A stretch of 64,000 bases of DNA from Luidia sarsii (lineage: Eukaryota; Echinodermata; Asteroidea; Paxillosida; Luidiidae). The position numbers and the translations under genes are program-made. Below are positions 57,101-64,000 of this stretch, in pieces. The DNA lies in assembly GCA_949987565.1 (NCBI GenBank), contig OX465117.1, positions 3,204,214 through 3,268,213 on the forward strand. Reading direction: 5' to 3'. The notes beneath the pieces were generated by a model. The model was not told the origin of the DNA, did no database searches, and was given only the letters and a program-made list of their open reading frames with translations. The first letter of the stretch is position 1. The number at the start of each line of letters is the position of its first letter.

Positions 57101-59283
57101 ATTGAGAGAGAAAAAAATAGGCATGATCTGCGGTGAATGAGAAAAATGGGACAAAGCAAAACAAAACAATGAAAAAATTACTAGGTCATTTTTTAAAGCC
57201 AAAAACATCATTTGGAAGTATTTTTGATAGCTGTAAGGTTGGCCATGAATCATTAAATCGTTCAATGAGCATGAGCATGGGATGATACTTATTCACTCGG
57301 CTTATATACGAGCAAGATTTCAACAACAAAAAATCGTGCGAGATGAAACCGGCCGAACATTTCAGAGCAATCATTGGTGCTGATATTTGTCCCGCTATAC
57401 ATTTGAAGCTAAACTTAATTCGAGGTTTGGAATCTTCCTCTCCGGGCCAATCAAATCCCGACCATGGTCAACGAACCTCGTTTTACTGACTCGGTAGTCT
57501 TTTTCAGATTTTGGAATTTGAATGAATTAGTTCACCCCTTTTATACAGTCGATGTATGACGATCGACACAATGACGTCATTAGACCAGTAACCTTAGGTG
57601 ACCTCGACAACTTTGAAATGGCAGGATAACCAGTGATATTGACGATGTTCACACCCACGTACAAGTACAACGTACATGGTCATTTCCTGACCGTAATGGA
57701 AGTACCACCCAGGTAAAGACTACAGTAGACTAGTTGGCTATATGGGAAGGCCGCAAAATCAGAGGTCCTGGTCCAATCCAAGTTTTCTCTGCCTTTTGTC
57801 AAAATTGCTCAAAGGATCGCAGTTAGTTTGTATTTTATTTGTTGACTTCCAAGTCAATTACAGACAAGAAGGACGATTGCAGGTTGCCAACTTGCCAATA
57901 CAATTAGTATTTAGCCGCATACTGATTTTAAATACCATTACCAGTATGAGCCGTGATTGGTTATTCTGTGCAGCAGACATAATGGCGTCCAAACCCTCAG
58001 AATGCGTTCAATGCACAATAAAAACCCTTGTAGGTTTGTGGTCTATGAGTTTTAGAAGCAACCAACCGCTCGGTTTATATTTCCGAAGCGTCGAACTGTT
58101 TCCTTTGTTCGTCATAATTTACACAAGGCTAGATGGCTTGTACACTGTAGGCATGGGAGTTCAAAGATGCACCCTACTTTTGTACGGTGTATAATATATA
58201 CTGGGACTGAAGCCAACCAAATAGTTAACTTTTACCATCATTGCATATGCTATTGATATGTATGGGGACCTTACATTGAATGAACAGTGATTTTTTAATT
58301 TCAGTCTGTCTGAACATGAACATGAGCTAACCTAAGGCTTACGTGAGGGTTAATACTTCCTATTTATGATTGTGTCCATCGATGCCATGCAAACAAAATA
58401 CAGATTTTTTTTATTTTTATTTATCAATAATAACAAGTTATAACGATTAAGTAATGGATCCTTACAATACCTTTTAGATTATTGCGAGGGTTGATTTGAA
58501 ATAATTATGTCTTCGTTGGAATTATGGATTCTTTCTAGTCAGCAAAAGTTTAATCCGTTATACGTCACTTTGAATCATTCGTTTTATATGTAGTGGGCCT
58601 GACGTTTCGATCCTAGCAAGACTTTTCTCAAAGGCCTTTGAGAAAGGTTCTGCTAGGATCGAAACGTCAGGCCCACTAAATTTTGAGATTTGCATTTTGG
58701 TAATTTTAGTCAGTAAGCAGTTTGCAACATTTTTGCATATCGCATTAAACATGTAATTAACAAATTAATTTTAAAAATCTCACGGTATCCAATGTATAGT
58801 GCTATATGAACCATAGGACGTCATCTTCATCAAACACGACACACGACATTATTCACTTGTAAAAAAGGTCATCTTTATCAACAGTTTATTGAGAAAGGTT
58901 ACCCTTTTTTACAAGTAAATAATGTCGTGTGTTATTATCATCGGTTCCCATTGCATCAAACCTAAATAAAGTTCAGACTGTATTGAGAGTGAGACGTGCC
59001 TGACATTTAAATCGCGTGCAACTATATGAAAGTTAAAACATAGAAATTGTCTTGAACGAAAGACCGTTCGTAGCATTAAGTATTTTATCAAGTTTTGGTA
59101 CATGAAAGTGACACAAATCTTCGAAGCAACATAGGCTATACAGCATATACTTTATGCTTATCTTATCGGATGTAATGAATAACTCTGTCAACAACTAGTG
59201 CTAACAGACAACAAGTGTGGAATAGTCAGCTTACCTCTTTGGAAGACAAGAACAGCGACCAGGCTGAATATCAAATTGCCCAT
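45056..59283 (-). CDS. Receptor tyrosine kinase with ten EGF-like repeats
   Basis: Nineteen exons encode 788 residues and every splice phase closes. Order: signal peptide (1-16), EGF1-10 (17-379, one exon each, all phase 1-1), membrane helix (about 386-409) with a stop-transfer RRYMKRRR, tyrosine kinase (about 465-750), short tail. Kinase residues present: P-loop GAGSFATV (478-485), Lys505 in VAVK, Glu522, HRDLATRN with Asp615, DFG 633-635, APE 660-662. The tail has DDYLYLEP, possible SH2 docking tyrosines. By kinase it resembles the FGFR/VEGFR/Tie/Met side of the RTKs; an EGF-only ectodomain matches no standard vertebrate family. Tie receptors have EGF modules but also Ig and FN3. The ligand is unknown. 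Confidence 0.9.
45607..45706 (-). CDS. EGF-RTK exon 18: helix H-I
   Basis: [20 protein letters not shown] with the invariant Cys-Trp and Arg-Pro. 100 bp, equal to its paralogue's exon. Confidence 0.92.
46080..46176 (-). CDS. EGF-RTK exon 17: helix G region
   Basis: [20 protein letters not shown] then [10 protein letters not shown]. 97 bp, the same size as the matching exon of the neighbouring kinase gene. Confidence 0.92.
46677..46911 (-). CDS. EGF-RTK exon 16: catalytic and activation loops
   Basis: [17 protein letters not shown], a single activation-loop Tyr in [21 protein letters not shown] and [13 protein letters not shown]. The last motif is usually [12 protein letters not shown]; Ser-to-Gly and Gly-to-Ala changes are seen here. 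Confidence 0.93.
47117..47310 (-). CDS. EGF-RTK exon 15: hinge and kinase insert
   Basis: [18 protein letters not shown] is the hinge/helix D, followed by a short charged insert and [17 protein letters not shown] (helix E). Ends in phase 0 at GTGCGT. Confidence 0.9.
47440..47470 (-). repeat. tRNA-like SINE fragment
   Basis: GACCGGGACTTGAAGCCGAG on the plus strand is the inverse of a B-box region and matches the start of the tRNA-like unit at 53555. Confidence 0.45.
47472..47628. mobile_element. Small snap-back element A
   Basis: 157 bp bounded by ATTTCAAGAAA and TTTCGTGAAAT, full of TTGCGTAAGTTACGCAAC-type palindromes on both sides. Confidence 0.55.
47660..47783. mobile_element. Small snap-back element B
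   Basis: 124 bp bounded by ATTTCACCAAA and GGATTTGTGAAAT, with ATCGTAACTTACGACGATG inside inverted to GTTACGATGCATCGTAA. Same end motif as element A, different interior. Confidence 0.55.
47784..48883 (-). other. Intron between helix C and hinge exons, no feature
   Basis: Part of the 1.9-kb intron 47311-49330. Unique-looking sequence with no recognised gene. Confidence 0.5.
48884..49123. mobile_element. MITE family 3, copy 4 (best ends)
   Basis: GGCCGTTTTCGAAATGAAGG and CCTTCATTTCGAAAACGGCC are perfect inverses; the next 20 bp on each side pair nearly as well. Confidence 0.88.
49331..49441 (-). CDS. EGF-RTK exon 14: helix C
   Basis: [20 protein letters not shown] then [12 protein letters not shown]: helix C with its Glu and the HPN/VV strand. 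Phase 1-1. Confidence 0.9.
49731..49774. repeat. (TAA)n microsatellite
   Basis: Interrupted ATAATAATA/AATAGTAATA tract of about 44 bp just inside the intron next to the P-loop exon. Confidence 0.9.
49801..50020 (-). CDS. EGF-RTK exon 13: juxtamembrane, P-loop, VAVK
   Basis: Ser/Asp-rich juxtamembrane, then [20 protein letters not shown] and TVAVKMLK. The third P-loop glycine is Ala. Confidence 0.92.
50353..50657. mobile_element. MITE family 2, copy 2
   Basis: TTAAAGGCCCAATACAACAT at left and ATGTTGCATAGGGCCTTTAA-like right end, flanked by TTAA. In the intron between membrane and P-loop exons. Confidence 0.88.
50809..50975 (-). CDS. EGF-RTK exon 12: transmembrane
   Basis: [20 protein letters not shown] plus LIIMV is a 23-25-residue helix followed by RRYMKRRR. 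Phase changes from 1 to 0 here, marking the end of the EGF exon cassette. Confidence 0.9.
51327..51428 (-). CDS. EGF-RTK exon 11: EGF10
   Basis: [20 protein letters not shown] then [11 protein letters not shown]. Acceptor CCTTAG, donor A|GTAAGA. Confidence 0.88.
51568..51672 (-). CDS. EGF-RTK exon 10: EGF9
   Basis: [20 protein letters not shown] then [10 protein letters not shown]. The acceptor AACAG|AG is the one that keeps phase 1; a nearer ACTAG would shift the frame. Confidence 0.86.
51842..51960. other. CpG-rich palindromic patch in an EGF intron
   Basis: TCTCACGCGCGCGTGAGA is a perfect palindrome, followed by ACACGCGCGTCACGG. Stands out in an AT-rich intron; no function assigned. Confidence 0.5.
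52373..52471 (-). CDS. EGF-RTK exon 9: EGF8
   Basis: [20 protein letters not shown] then [11 protein letters not shown]. Donor A|GTAAAA. Confidence 0.87.
52711..52809 (-). CDS. EGF-RTK exon 8: EGF7
   Basis: [20 protein letters not shown] then RPNFSGQLC. Acceptor TTGCAG, donor G|GTAAGC. Confidence 0.88.
53359..53460 (-). CDS. EGF-RTK exon 7: EGF6
   Basis: [19 protein letters not shown] then [12 protein letters not shown]. Acceptor CCACAG, donor G|GTAAGA. Confidence 0.87.
53555..53620 (-). repeat. tRNA-derived SINE head
   Basis: The minus strand folds roughly as a tRNA: B box GGTTCAAGTCC intact (53565-53575), anticodon stem CTGGT/ACCAG. The position before the anticodon is C instead of U and the acceptor stem does not close, so it is a pseudo-tRNA. 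Confidence 0.55.
53905..54110 (-). repeat. Intronic segment duplicated with the EGF cassette, copy 1
   Basis: GATCGTTCCAAAATGGCAAA..GATGTTATCTAAAGCTGCCA also occurs at 55930-56140 and partly near 56600. Confidence 0.85.
54119..54217 (-). CDS. EGF-RTK exon 6: EGF5
   Basis: [20 protein letters not shown] then [10 protein letters not shown]. Acceptor TTGCAG, donor G|GTAAGT. Confidence 0.87.
54484..54603 (-). CDS. EGF-RTK exon 5: EGF4
   Basis: [20 protein letters not shown] then [12 protein letters not shown]. Acceptor CTGCAG, donor A|GTACGT. Confidence 0.87.
55203..55316 (-). CDS. EGF-RTK exon 4: EGF3
   Basis: [31 protein letters not shown]. The fourth-fifth Cys spacing (CTSC) is laminin-EGF-like. 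Confidence 0.85.
55617..55739 (-). CDS. EGF-RTK exon 3: EGF2
   Basis: [26 protein letters not shown]. Its 5' part and flanking intron are duplicated as a fragment at 56368-56490. Confidence 0.88.
55930..56140 (-). repeat. Intronic segment duplicated with the EGF cassette, copy 2
   Basis: Matches 53905-54110, including the following CATTCTACTGCRTCT and CCCAGTATATAAT. Unlike copy 1 no intact EGF exon follows it. Confidence 0.85.
56368..56490 (-). pseudogene. Relic of a duplicated EGF2 exon
   Basis: GTTCAAACACTCTGGTGAGACACATGG then CTTATCGGATACTGAATAATCATGAATTA matches the 5' part of exon 55617-55739 and about 80 bp of its upstream intron. The exon's 3' two-thirds are missing, so it cannot encode a module. 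Confidence 0.8.
56943..57068 (-). CDS. EGF-RTK exon 2: EGF1
   Basis: [27 protein letters not shown] has the six-cysteine spacing. Acceptor TTAAAG, donor G|GTAAGT. Confidence 0.88.
58591..58678. repeat. Palindrome from Penelope-like ends
   Basis: TAGTGGGCCTGACGTTTCGA then TCCTAGCAAGACTTTTCTCA is inverted around 58635. The adjacent TTTTAGTCAGTAAGCAGTTT also lies beside the motif at 8301, so both belong to one family. Confidence 0.85.
58841..58930. repeat. Long hairpin
   Basis: ACACGACATTATTCACTTGT then AAAAAAGGT is inverted at 58899-58930 with few mismatches. Confidence 0.85.
59235..59283 (-). CDS. EGF-RTK exon 1: signal peptide
   Basis: ATG at 59281-59283; [17 protein letters not shown] is a compact signal sequence. 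Donor G|GTAAGC, phase 1. Confidence 0.8.
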
Positions 59284-61123
59284 TATATTTCCTCGCAGAT
59301 GGAAAGGTTGACCAAGTGTTCACCTTAGAGGTCAAATGTCCAATCATTGGACTATCAACACTTCAGCATGTAATAATTTTAGCCTCTGTAAACAGTGACG
59401 AGCTGTAATCTGTTCGCCCGTCACTCTCTGAGCTGAGGAAGTCAGTCGTCCCTTTACTAGTGTGCACACAGCGTATCAGGACTGCACAACCTCCGCTAAG
59501 GGTACACACTTTAGATAGATTTAACACCAGGTAGAAGCTGCGTTGCCCTTTACCGATTACCACTGTCAGGAAAGCGTACCGGATACAACAGCACTGTGGT
59601 GTCCCGAGTTCAGTTCTATTTCGTCTGCAAAACATTGCTACTTGCTCTATGCTCACACGAATACGCACCTCCAACGCGTCATTGTGATGTGGCCTTGAAC
59701 GACGGAAAGCCGTGAGGTCAATGGTGCTGGTACGCCTGATAGCATTCCTATGAAACCTTTACAATCGCATGGAAAATTGAGTCCACCGAAAATCTGGTAG
59801 AATAACAGGCGTTGGTAAATACAAAGACGTAATGTAACTTTTTATGCAGACTCAACATTTTAGACCTAGGGCCTAAACGTATAAAAAAAAATGGACATTT
59901 GGATAATGTTTCATCCATTTATTCCACATTAATACCAATACATACTAAAATCATTTAACCCCAGTTTACAAAGCTAATCGAGGAAAACGTACTGGCAAAC
60001 ATCTAAAAAAATGCACAAGAATCATTCCTATTTGACACGGGTTGTTATAATTAGGAACATTAAATGTACCCGGTACCCTAATACCAACACACAGCACCCC
60101 GCCTAACCCTGTATACCACTACTAGCCACTGTCACTTAACGTCCCGTAATGTTTTATTTAGTGCCTGTGGATTTGAGTTATGCTTGTGATTCATCAAATA
60201 ACCCAACTTAAAAGTGTTTGCTTTTTGACATGGGCCTGTTGATAATGGTGTTTGGTCTTCCCTAATGCGTTTGAAATATGTATAAAAAGCGTCCTCGGGT
60301 GTAAGGTCTGAAAGCAATGTCTCCGTTCATTCCCATAATGAGTTCATATCCCCTGGGCTTCCATGTCAAGCGATATTAACTAAAAGCAGTCGAACTTGAT
60401 ATTCAAATGTAACCTTTTAAAACAAAAGAAAGGTGAAAATAAATGTCAGTTTGAACAAAGCAGACGACGTTCAAACCTTGGATTACGATTTAATTATTTT
60501 CGTTACTTGTTATGTGATCATTACACATGACTGTATATTATTAGTTGTTTTACAAAAGTAGGCAAATATCTATCTATACGTTTTTACCACGATAAAAAAT
60601 TAAGATTTCTAAGAATACAAGAAATTACATATCTAATTTATACTCCTGGAATTCGAGCAAAATATTTCGTAAAATGAAATACTTAAGCTTCACTTAAGTT
60701 TCCAATATTTCAATTATTAGTTCAGAAATAAAAACATGTTTTATTCTTTTCCGCGATGCTTAGATCAACTGCCACAGCGGCCCGAAAAATAACTGCAAGT
60801 AAAAGGAATATCAAACACTTGATACATGATTACACATATACTTATGTATACTTAACCGACCGAAATGACAATGCTGAAACAAACTAAGGGGCCTGCATGA
60901 CGTTCCGACCCTGTACCATTGAGAAAGGTCGTATAAAGGCACATTATTATATGCGCACTACTTTTCAAAGACAATGTAAAGGTTTCAAATACATCTTCAT
61001 GCTAGCAAGAAACTACACAATGCTATCTGTGTGGCAATCGCCCTACGCACTGAGCATTGACTAGCAAGAGCAGAGGAGGCATTAGCCAACCCCATAATCC
61101 TCATTGAAATGACTGCCTTGTGT
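59284..61123. other. Intergenic between the two kinase genes
   Basis: Should hold the promoter of the EGF-RTK gene and the 3' UTR of the next gene. AATAAA on the minus strand at 60740-60745 is a candidate polyadenylation signal. A Penelope-like scrap (GGGGCCTGCATGACGTTCCG) is at about 60890. Confidence 0.45.
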
Positions 61124-61207
61124 CTAGTCGGAGTCTGTACTTGTCGGCTGACCGGGTTCCAAGTACGTGTAGTCATCTGGGTTTAAACTTGCCATCTCCA
61201 GATATCC
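61124..61207 (-). CDS. Kinase 2: C-terminal tail
   Basis: [20 protein letters not shown] then PTSTDSD and TAG at 61124-61126. Confidence 0.88.
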   Translation of the reverse strand, partial: GYLEMASLNPDDYTYLEPGQPTSTDSD

Positions 61208-63949
61208 CTGGAATAAAAACACATGAACAAATATAAACAATGAAATCAAATCATCATAGGTGGCGAGAGAGATAAGCACTAAAATGGAATATCATTGCTT
61301 TAACAATCGAGACGGGAGAAAGGTTAATGACAATAACCAACTTGTTCGATGGTACCGGTAAGCCATTTTGATTAGAGTTGCAGTCTCATCAAAATATTTT
61401 ATAGGCTCGGGTTGACTGAAGTACATGTATTTTTTATTTAGTATTTTTTATTAGTATTTTTTACTACCGAGAGGTCATTTAAATCTTGATTAACTCCATG
61501 GTGTTTTTTTAACAACAGTCGACTTGTCATCATTTCAATTGTGTGATTATCGTGGGAGAGATTTTCCATTGTGGTTGAATAATAAATGCAAGGAATGAGT
61601 TTAACTATGAGTATTAATACCGTGGCGTCTGCCAGCAGGTCGTCTAGCTTCATATGAAGTTGAGCGAAATCTGGTCGAGCATCAGGCCTCTCCTGCCAGC
61701 AATCCGTCATGACCTTGTATCTGCAAAACAAGAAAACGCATCCAGGCCTATACATTCCTGCTCCTTCGATCTCTAATGAGATATTATAACGTTACAAGAT
61801 TTAATGTTAAAAAAACAGTGAACACTCAAAACGGGTGATAGGCCTAATTAGAGAACATTTTGACAACCATTGTTGAATGTATCGAATGATAGCATAACCG
61901 TTCAATGAAAGCCAAGCCGATGCATTGTGGGTTTTTAAAACAAATCAATCAGAAATTTTCAGCATCCCTGATCAAAGCAGACCAACCCTTCGGCAAACGA
62001 ATTCTTTTTATAGTGTAGACTATTAAGTTCGCCAGGCTGTTTTGGTTTTGCAATTACTCCATTCTAATTAATTGAAGTTCATAAGGTAATACATGTAGAT
62101 GAATAATGCGATCTGCTTACTGACGAGAGAGACCTGAAATATGCAAATGAGTATCAGTGTTAGATATCTCGGTCCCTTCCCAAAGGATTTCCTCCTAGCT
62201 GCCTTGAGTTTCCACTAATAAGAAATCTTTCGTTTCTTACATGTCTGGACTACAGTGGTCTGGTTTCGGAAGACGGTATCCTTTCTTGAGCTCACTAATC
62301 ACTTTCTGGGATGACATACCGGGATAAGGATGAGATCCTGTTGAAGTCCAGTAAAAATCAAAACAGAATATAGATCTTATCAAATGTGCTTCATGTACTA
62401 TGTGATACAATGTGAGCGATTCACAAGAGGGCGCCCTCTAGAGCTTGCAACACGTTGGGCAATTACAATGCAAACTCTTGAGGGCGCACTATTGCGAATC
62501 GCCCGTATTATCGGCGTTTTTACGAAATAGCGAATTAATCCGCGCGCACAACACAGACGATGTATTTTGTGTGGAACGATATAGCTCTGCACGATCCGAA
62601 CATCCCGCAATTCAATGTTTCGCAAAAAGTGTGTCAGAAAGATCTGACTGATTCTGACCGCTGCCCCACCACCACAAAGAGATGGATTTTTGGGGGGAAG
62701 GCCGCTGTCTAAGCGCTCGATAGCTCAGATGGTATATAGATCTACAGAACCGGTACTTTAGACCAGAGGTCTAAGTCTTAGTCTTAGTCCAGTCTTTGTT
62801 TGTTTGCCATTTTTCTTTCTTTCTTTCAAAACTGAAGTAAAACGAAAATAAAAAATGTAAAAAGAACAAAAAAGAAAACCCCCCAAAAACAATCATTATG
62901 CAAACTTACTTCTGTGGTTTATATTTCACGCCCTCTTTAAACACAGCATTGGATGATCCCAGGCTGTAATATTTCATCTTATACACTTGAAATCAGAGAT
63001 TCACGTGCTATCTTTACCTAATGTGACGAGTTCCCAGAGCAGAACCCCGAAGGACCAGACATCGCTCTTAGTGGTGTACATGTTGTTGATCAATGACTCC
63101 AGCGCCATCCAGCGAACTGGTACCCGTCCCTGCTCATATCAAAGGGCAAGAGTTGATTACCAATCCATCAAAGTAATGAGAATCCCGCCACGGACTCGGT
63201 GTGGCTGTCAGGTAGAATGAAGTGATTGTACATGTACTCGTTTGTCCACCGTACATGTATAATGGATGACAGTCGCTAGCACTCATTAACGAAGGACAAG
63301 AAATTATCTTAGCTGGCTCAGAATTAAATCATGTCACATTTGAGGCAAAGAATTGCACGTGTCTTGATTAGTACATTTTGGGGTTAGGTTTCAATTGTCC
63401 TTTGCAGATTTTGAAGATTTCTGAATGTTCGTTGGTATATGATGATGATGATGAATTTATTCAAAGGTAAAGATATAGAACATGATAAAGGAAATGATGT
63501 TTGATTCTCGATCGGGGTTAATGAAAATGTCAACGCCGCCATGTTGGTGTATAATATTACATTGGATGGATTGAATTATGATACTTTTTTCAAATTCCAA
63601 AATTGGGAAAGACAACTATTAGCTTTCTTCGCCAATTTTTAAATTTCTTCAAGAGTTCCCAGTCAGTTATACTTCTGTTTGTTTAACATTTTTGTTCATT
63701 TAAAGATATTTTGATTTACTTCATCACACATTAATGAAAGAGCCTTCTGCAAACATGCATGGCACGATGACGAAGCGCGAGAGAGCGCTCGCAACAGCGC
63801 CCTCTCACGTCATAATACGAGTATACCTGTGATTGCATTTCGTACTGATTTCCCTCGGTGATGTCCCTGGCCAATCCAAAATCGGACACTTTGCAGATAA
63901 AACCCTCTCCTAGCAGAATGTTACGTGTGGCTAGGTCACGGTGGATGCA
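61124..63949 (-). CDS. Second receptor tyrosine kinase, 3' half (cut by window edge)
   Basis: Five exons in consistent phase encode the kinase from IHRDLATRN to the end: 63827-63949, 63018-63129, 62241-62337, 61621-61720, 61124-61207. DFG is present; the APE motif is ALE (WMALESL), as in Met-type kinases; [13 protein letters not shown] is standard. The tail DDYTYLEP parallels DDYLYLEP of the EGF-RTK. Exon sizes 97 and 100 match that gene; this one has an extra intron in the activation loop. P-loop, Lys and ectodomain lie to the right of the window. Probably a tandem duplicate. Confidence 0.9.
61621..61720 (-). CDS. Kinase 2: helix H-I
   Basis: [20 protein letters not shown] then [13 protein letters not shown]. 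100 bp; donor GTATTA is weak. Confidence 0.9.
62241..62337 (-). CDS. Kinase 2: helix G region
   Basis: [20 protein letters not shown] then LPKPDHCS. 97 bp, phase 1 to 2. Confidence 0.92.
62414..62503. repeat. Imperfect inverted-repeat element in a kinase 2 intron
   Basis: GCGATTCACAAGAGGGCGC pairs with GCGCACTATTGCGAATCGC. About 90 bp, probably a small MITE. Confidence 0.6.
62713..62775 (+). repeat. tRNA-derived SINE head
   Basis: CGCTCGATAGCTCAGATGG has a good A box (TAGCTCAGATGG). The B-box region (ACCAGAGGTCTAAG) is degenerate and a T-rich tail follows. Confidence 0.45.
63018..63129 (-). CDS. Kinase 2: end of activation loop, helix F
   Basis: [20 protein letters not shown] then [18 protein letters not shown]. 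The intron before it (63130-63826) is absent from the EGF-RTK gene. Confidence 0.92.
63827..63949 (-). CDS. Kinase 2: catalytic loop, DFG
   Basis: [16 protein letters not shown] then VSDFGLARD and NQYEMQSQ. Phase 0-0, acceptor CCGCAG, donor GTATAC. Confidence 0.92.
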
Positions 63950-64000
63950 CTGCGGAAAAGAATGGTTAGAAACCACACCATTAGACATGGTGAAAAAATA

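Larger units (their letters stand above)
57069..59234 (-). other. First intron of the EGF-RTK gene
   Basis: 2.2 kb. Contains two palindromes (58591-58678 and 58841-58930). A 150-codon plus-strand frame at 57742-58194 has no recognised features. Confidence 0.55.

Noticed and set aside
57742..58194. 150-codon plus-strand ORF in the first intron of the EGF-RTK gene
   Set aside because: No domain, no splice context and hydrophobic random-looking sequence.
14047..63949. One large Tie-like receptor made of the Ig/FN3 exons plus the EGF and kinase exons
   Set aside because: The Ig/FN3 gene ends with its own stop after a GPI-type tail, and both it and the EGF-RTK have their own signal-peptide exons; they are separate genes.

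Overview
This is eukaryotic genomic DNA. Genes are split by spliceosomal introns (GT-AG, plus one GC-AG), there are receptor tyrosine kinases and Ig/EGF/FN3 proteins, and it is rich in transposons and satellites. Frequent AGGCCTA words, the P-like, Penelope-like and Ulp1-bearing transposons and the gene content suggest a marine invertebrate deuterostome, perhaps an echinoderm. That assignment is an inference from style, not a match.

Left end (1-4.9 kb, plus strand): the last two coding exons of the checkpoint kinase CHEK1 (KA1 tail). A 66-bp minisatellite fills the intron before them and a roughly 23-bp repeat fills the last intron. From 4.9 to 11.6 kb lies a nested transposon stack: a decayed Ty3/Gypsy pol fragment (RT at 4.9-5.6 kb, RNase H at 11.25-11.59 kb) is split by a P-superfamily transposon (5.65-11.24 kb, spliced THAP transposase, catalytic middle missing). 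That transposon in turn carries a MITE, a Penelope-like element, a CpG-rich 17-bp repeat and a further small inverted-repeat element.

Middle (14.0-37.0 kb, minus strand): a ten-exon gene for a 543-residue adhesion protein with a signal peptide, three Ig domains, one FN3 domain and a C-terminal GPI-type tail (Klingon/Wrapper/lachesin-like). Its introns hold an 8.1-kb satellite of about 540 fifteen-bp units, lying between the two halves of Ig1, and a (CTGGA)n array between the two halves of Ig3.

37-45 kb is intergenic. It contains a 3.9-kb element with terminal inverted repeats and exons of a Ulp1/SENP-type protease, a MITE, and a palindrome carrying a hammerhead-like core.

Right part (45.1-59.3 kb, minus strand): a complete 19-exon receptor tyrosine kinase of 788 residues. 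Its ectodomain is ten EGF-like modules, one per exon, all with phase 1-1 introns, followed by a membrane helix and a kinase. All splice phases close. From 61.1 kb to the right edge is the 3' half of a second, closely related kinase gene on the same strand; two of its exons have exactly the same sizes as the matching exons of the first. The two kinase genes look like a tandem pair. I found nothing bacterial or viral apart from the old retroelement fragment.
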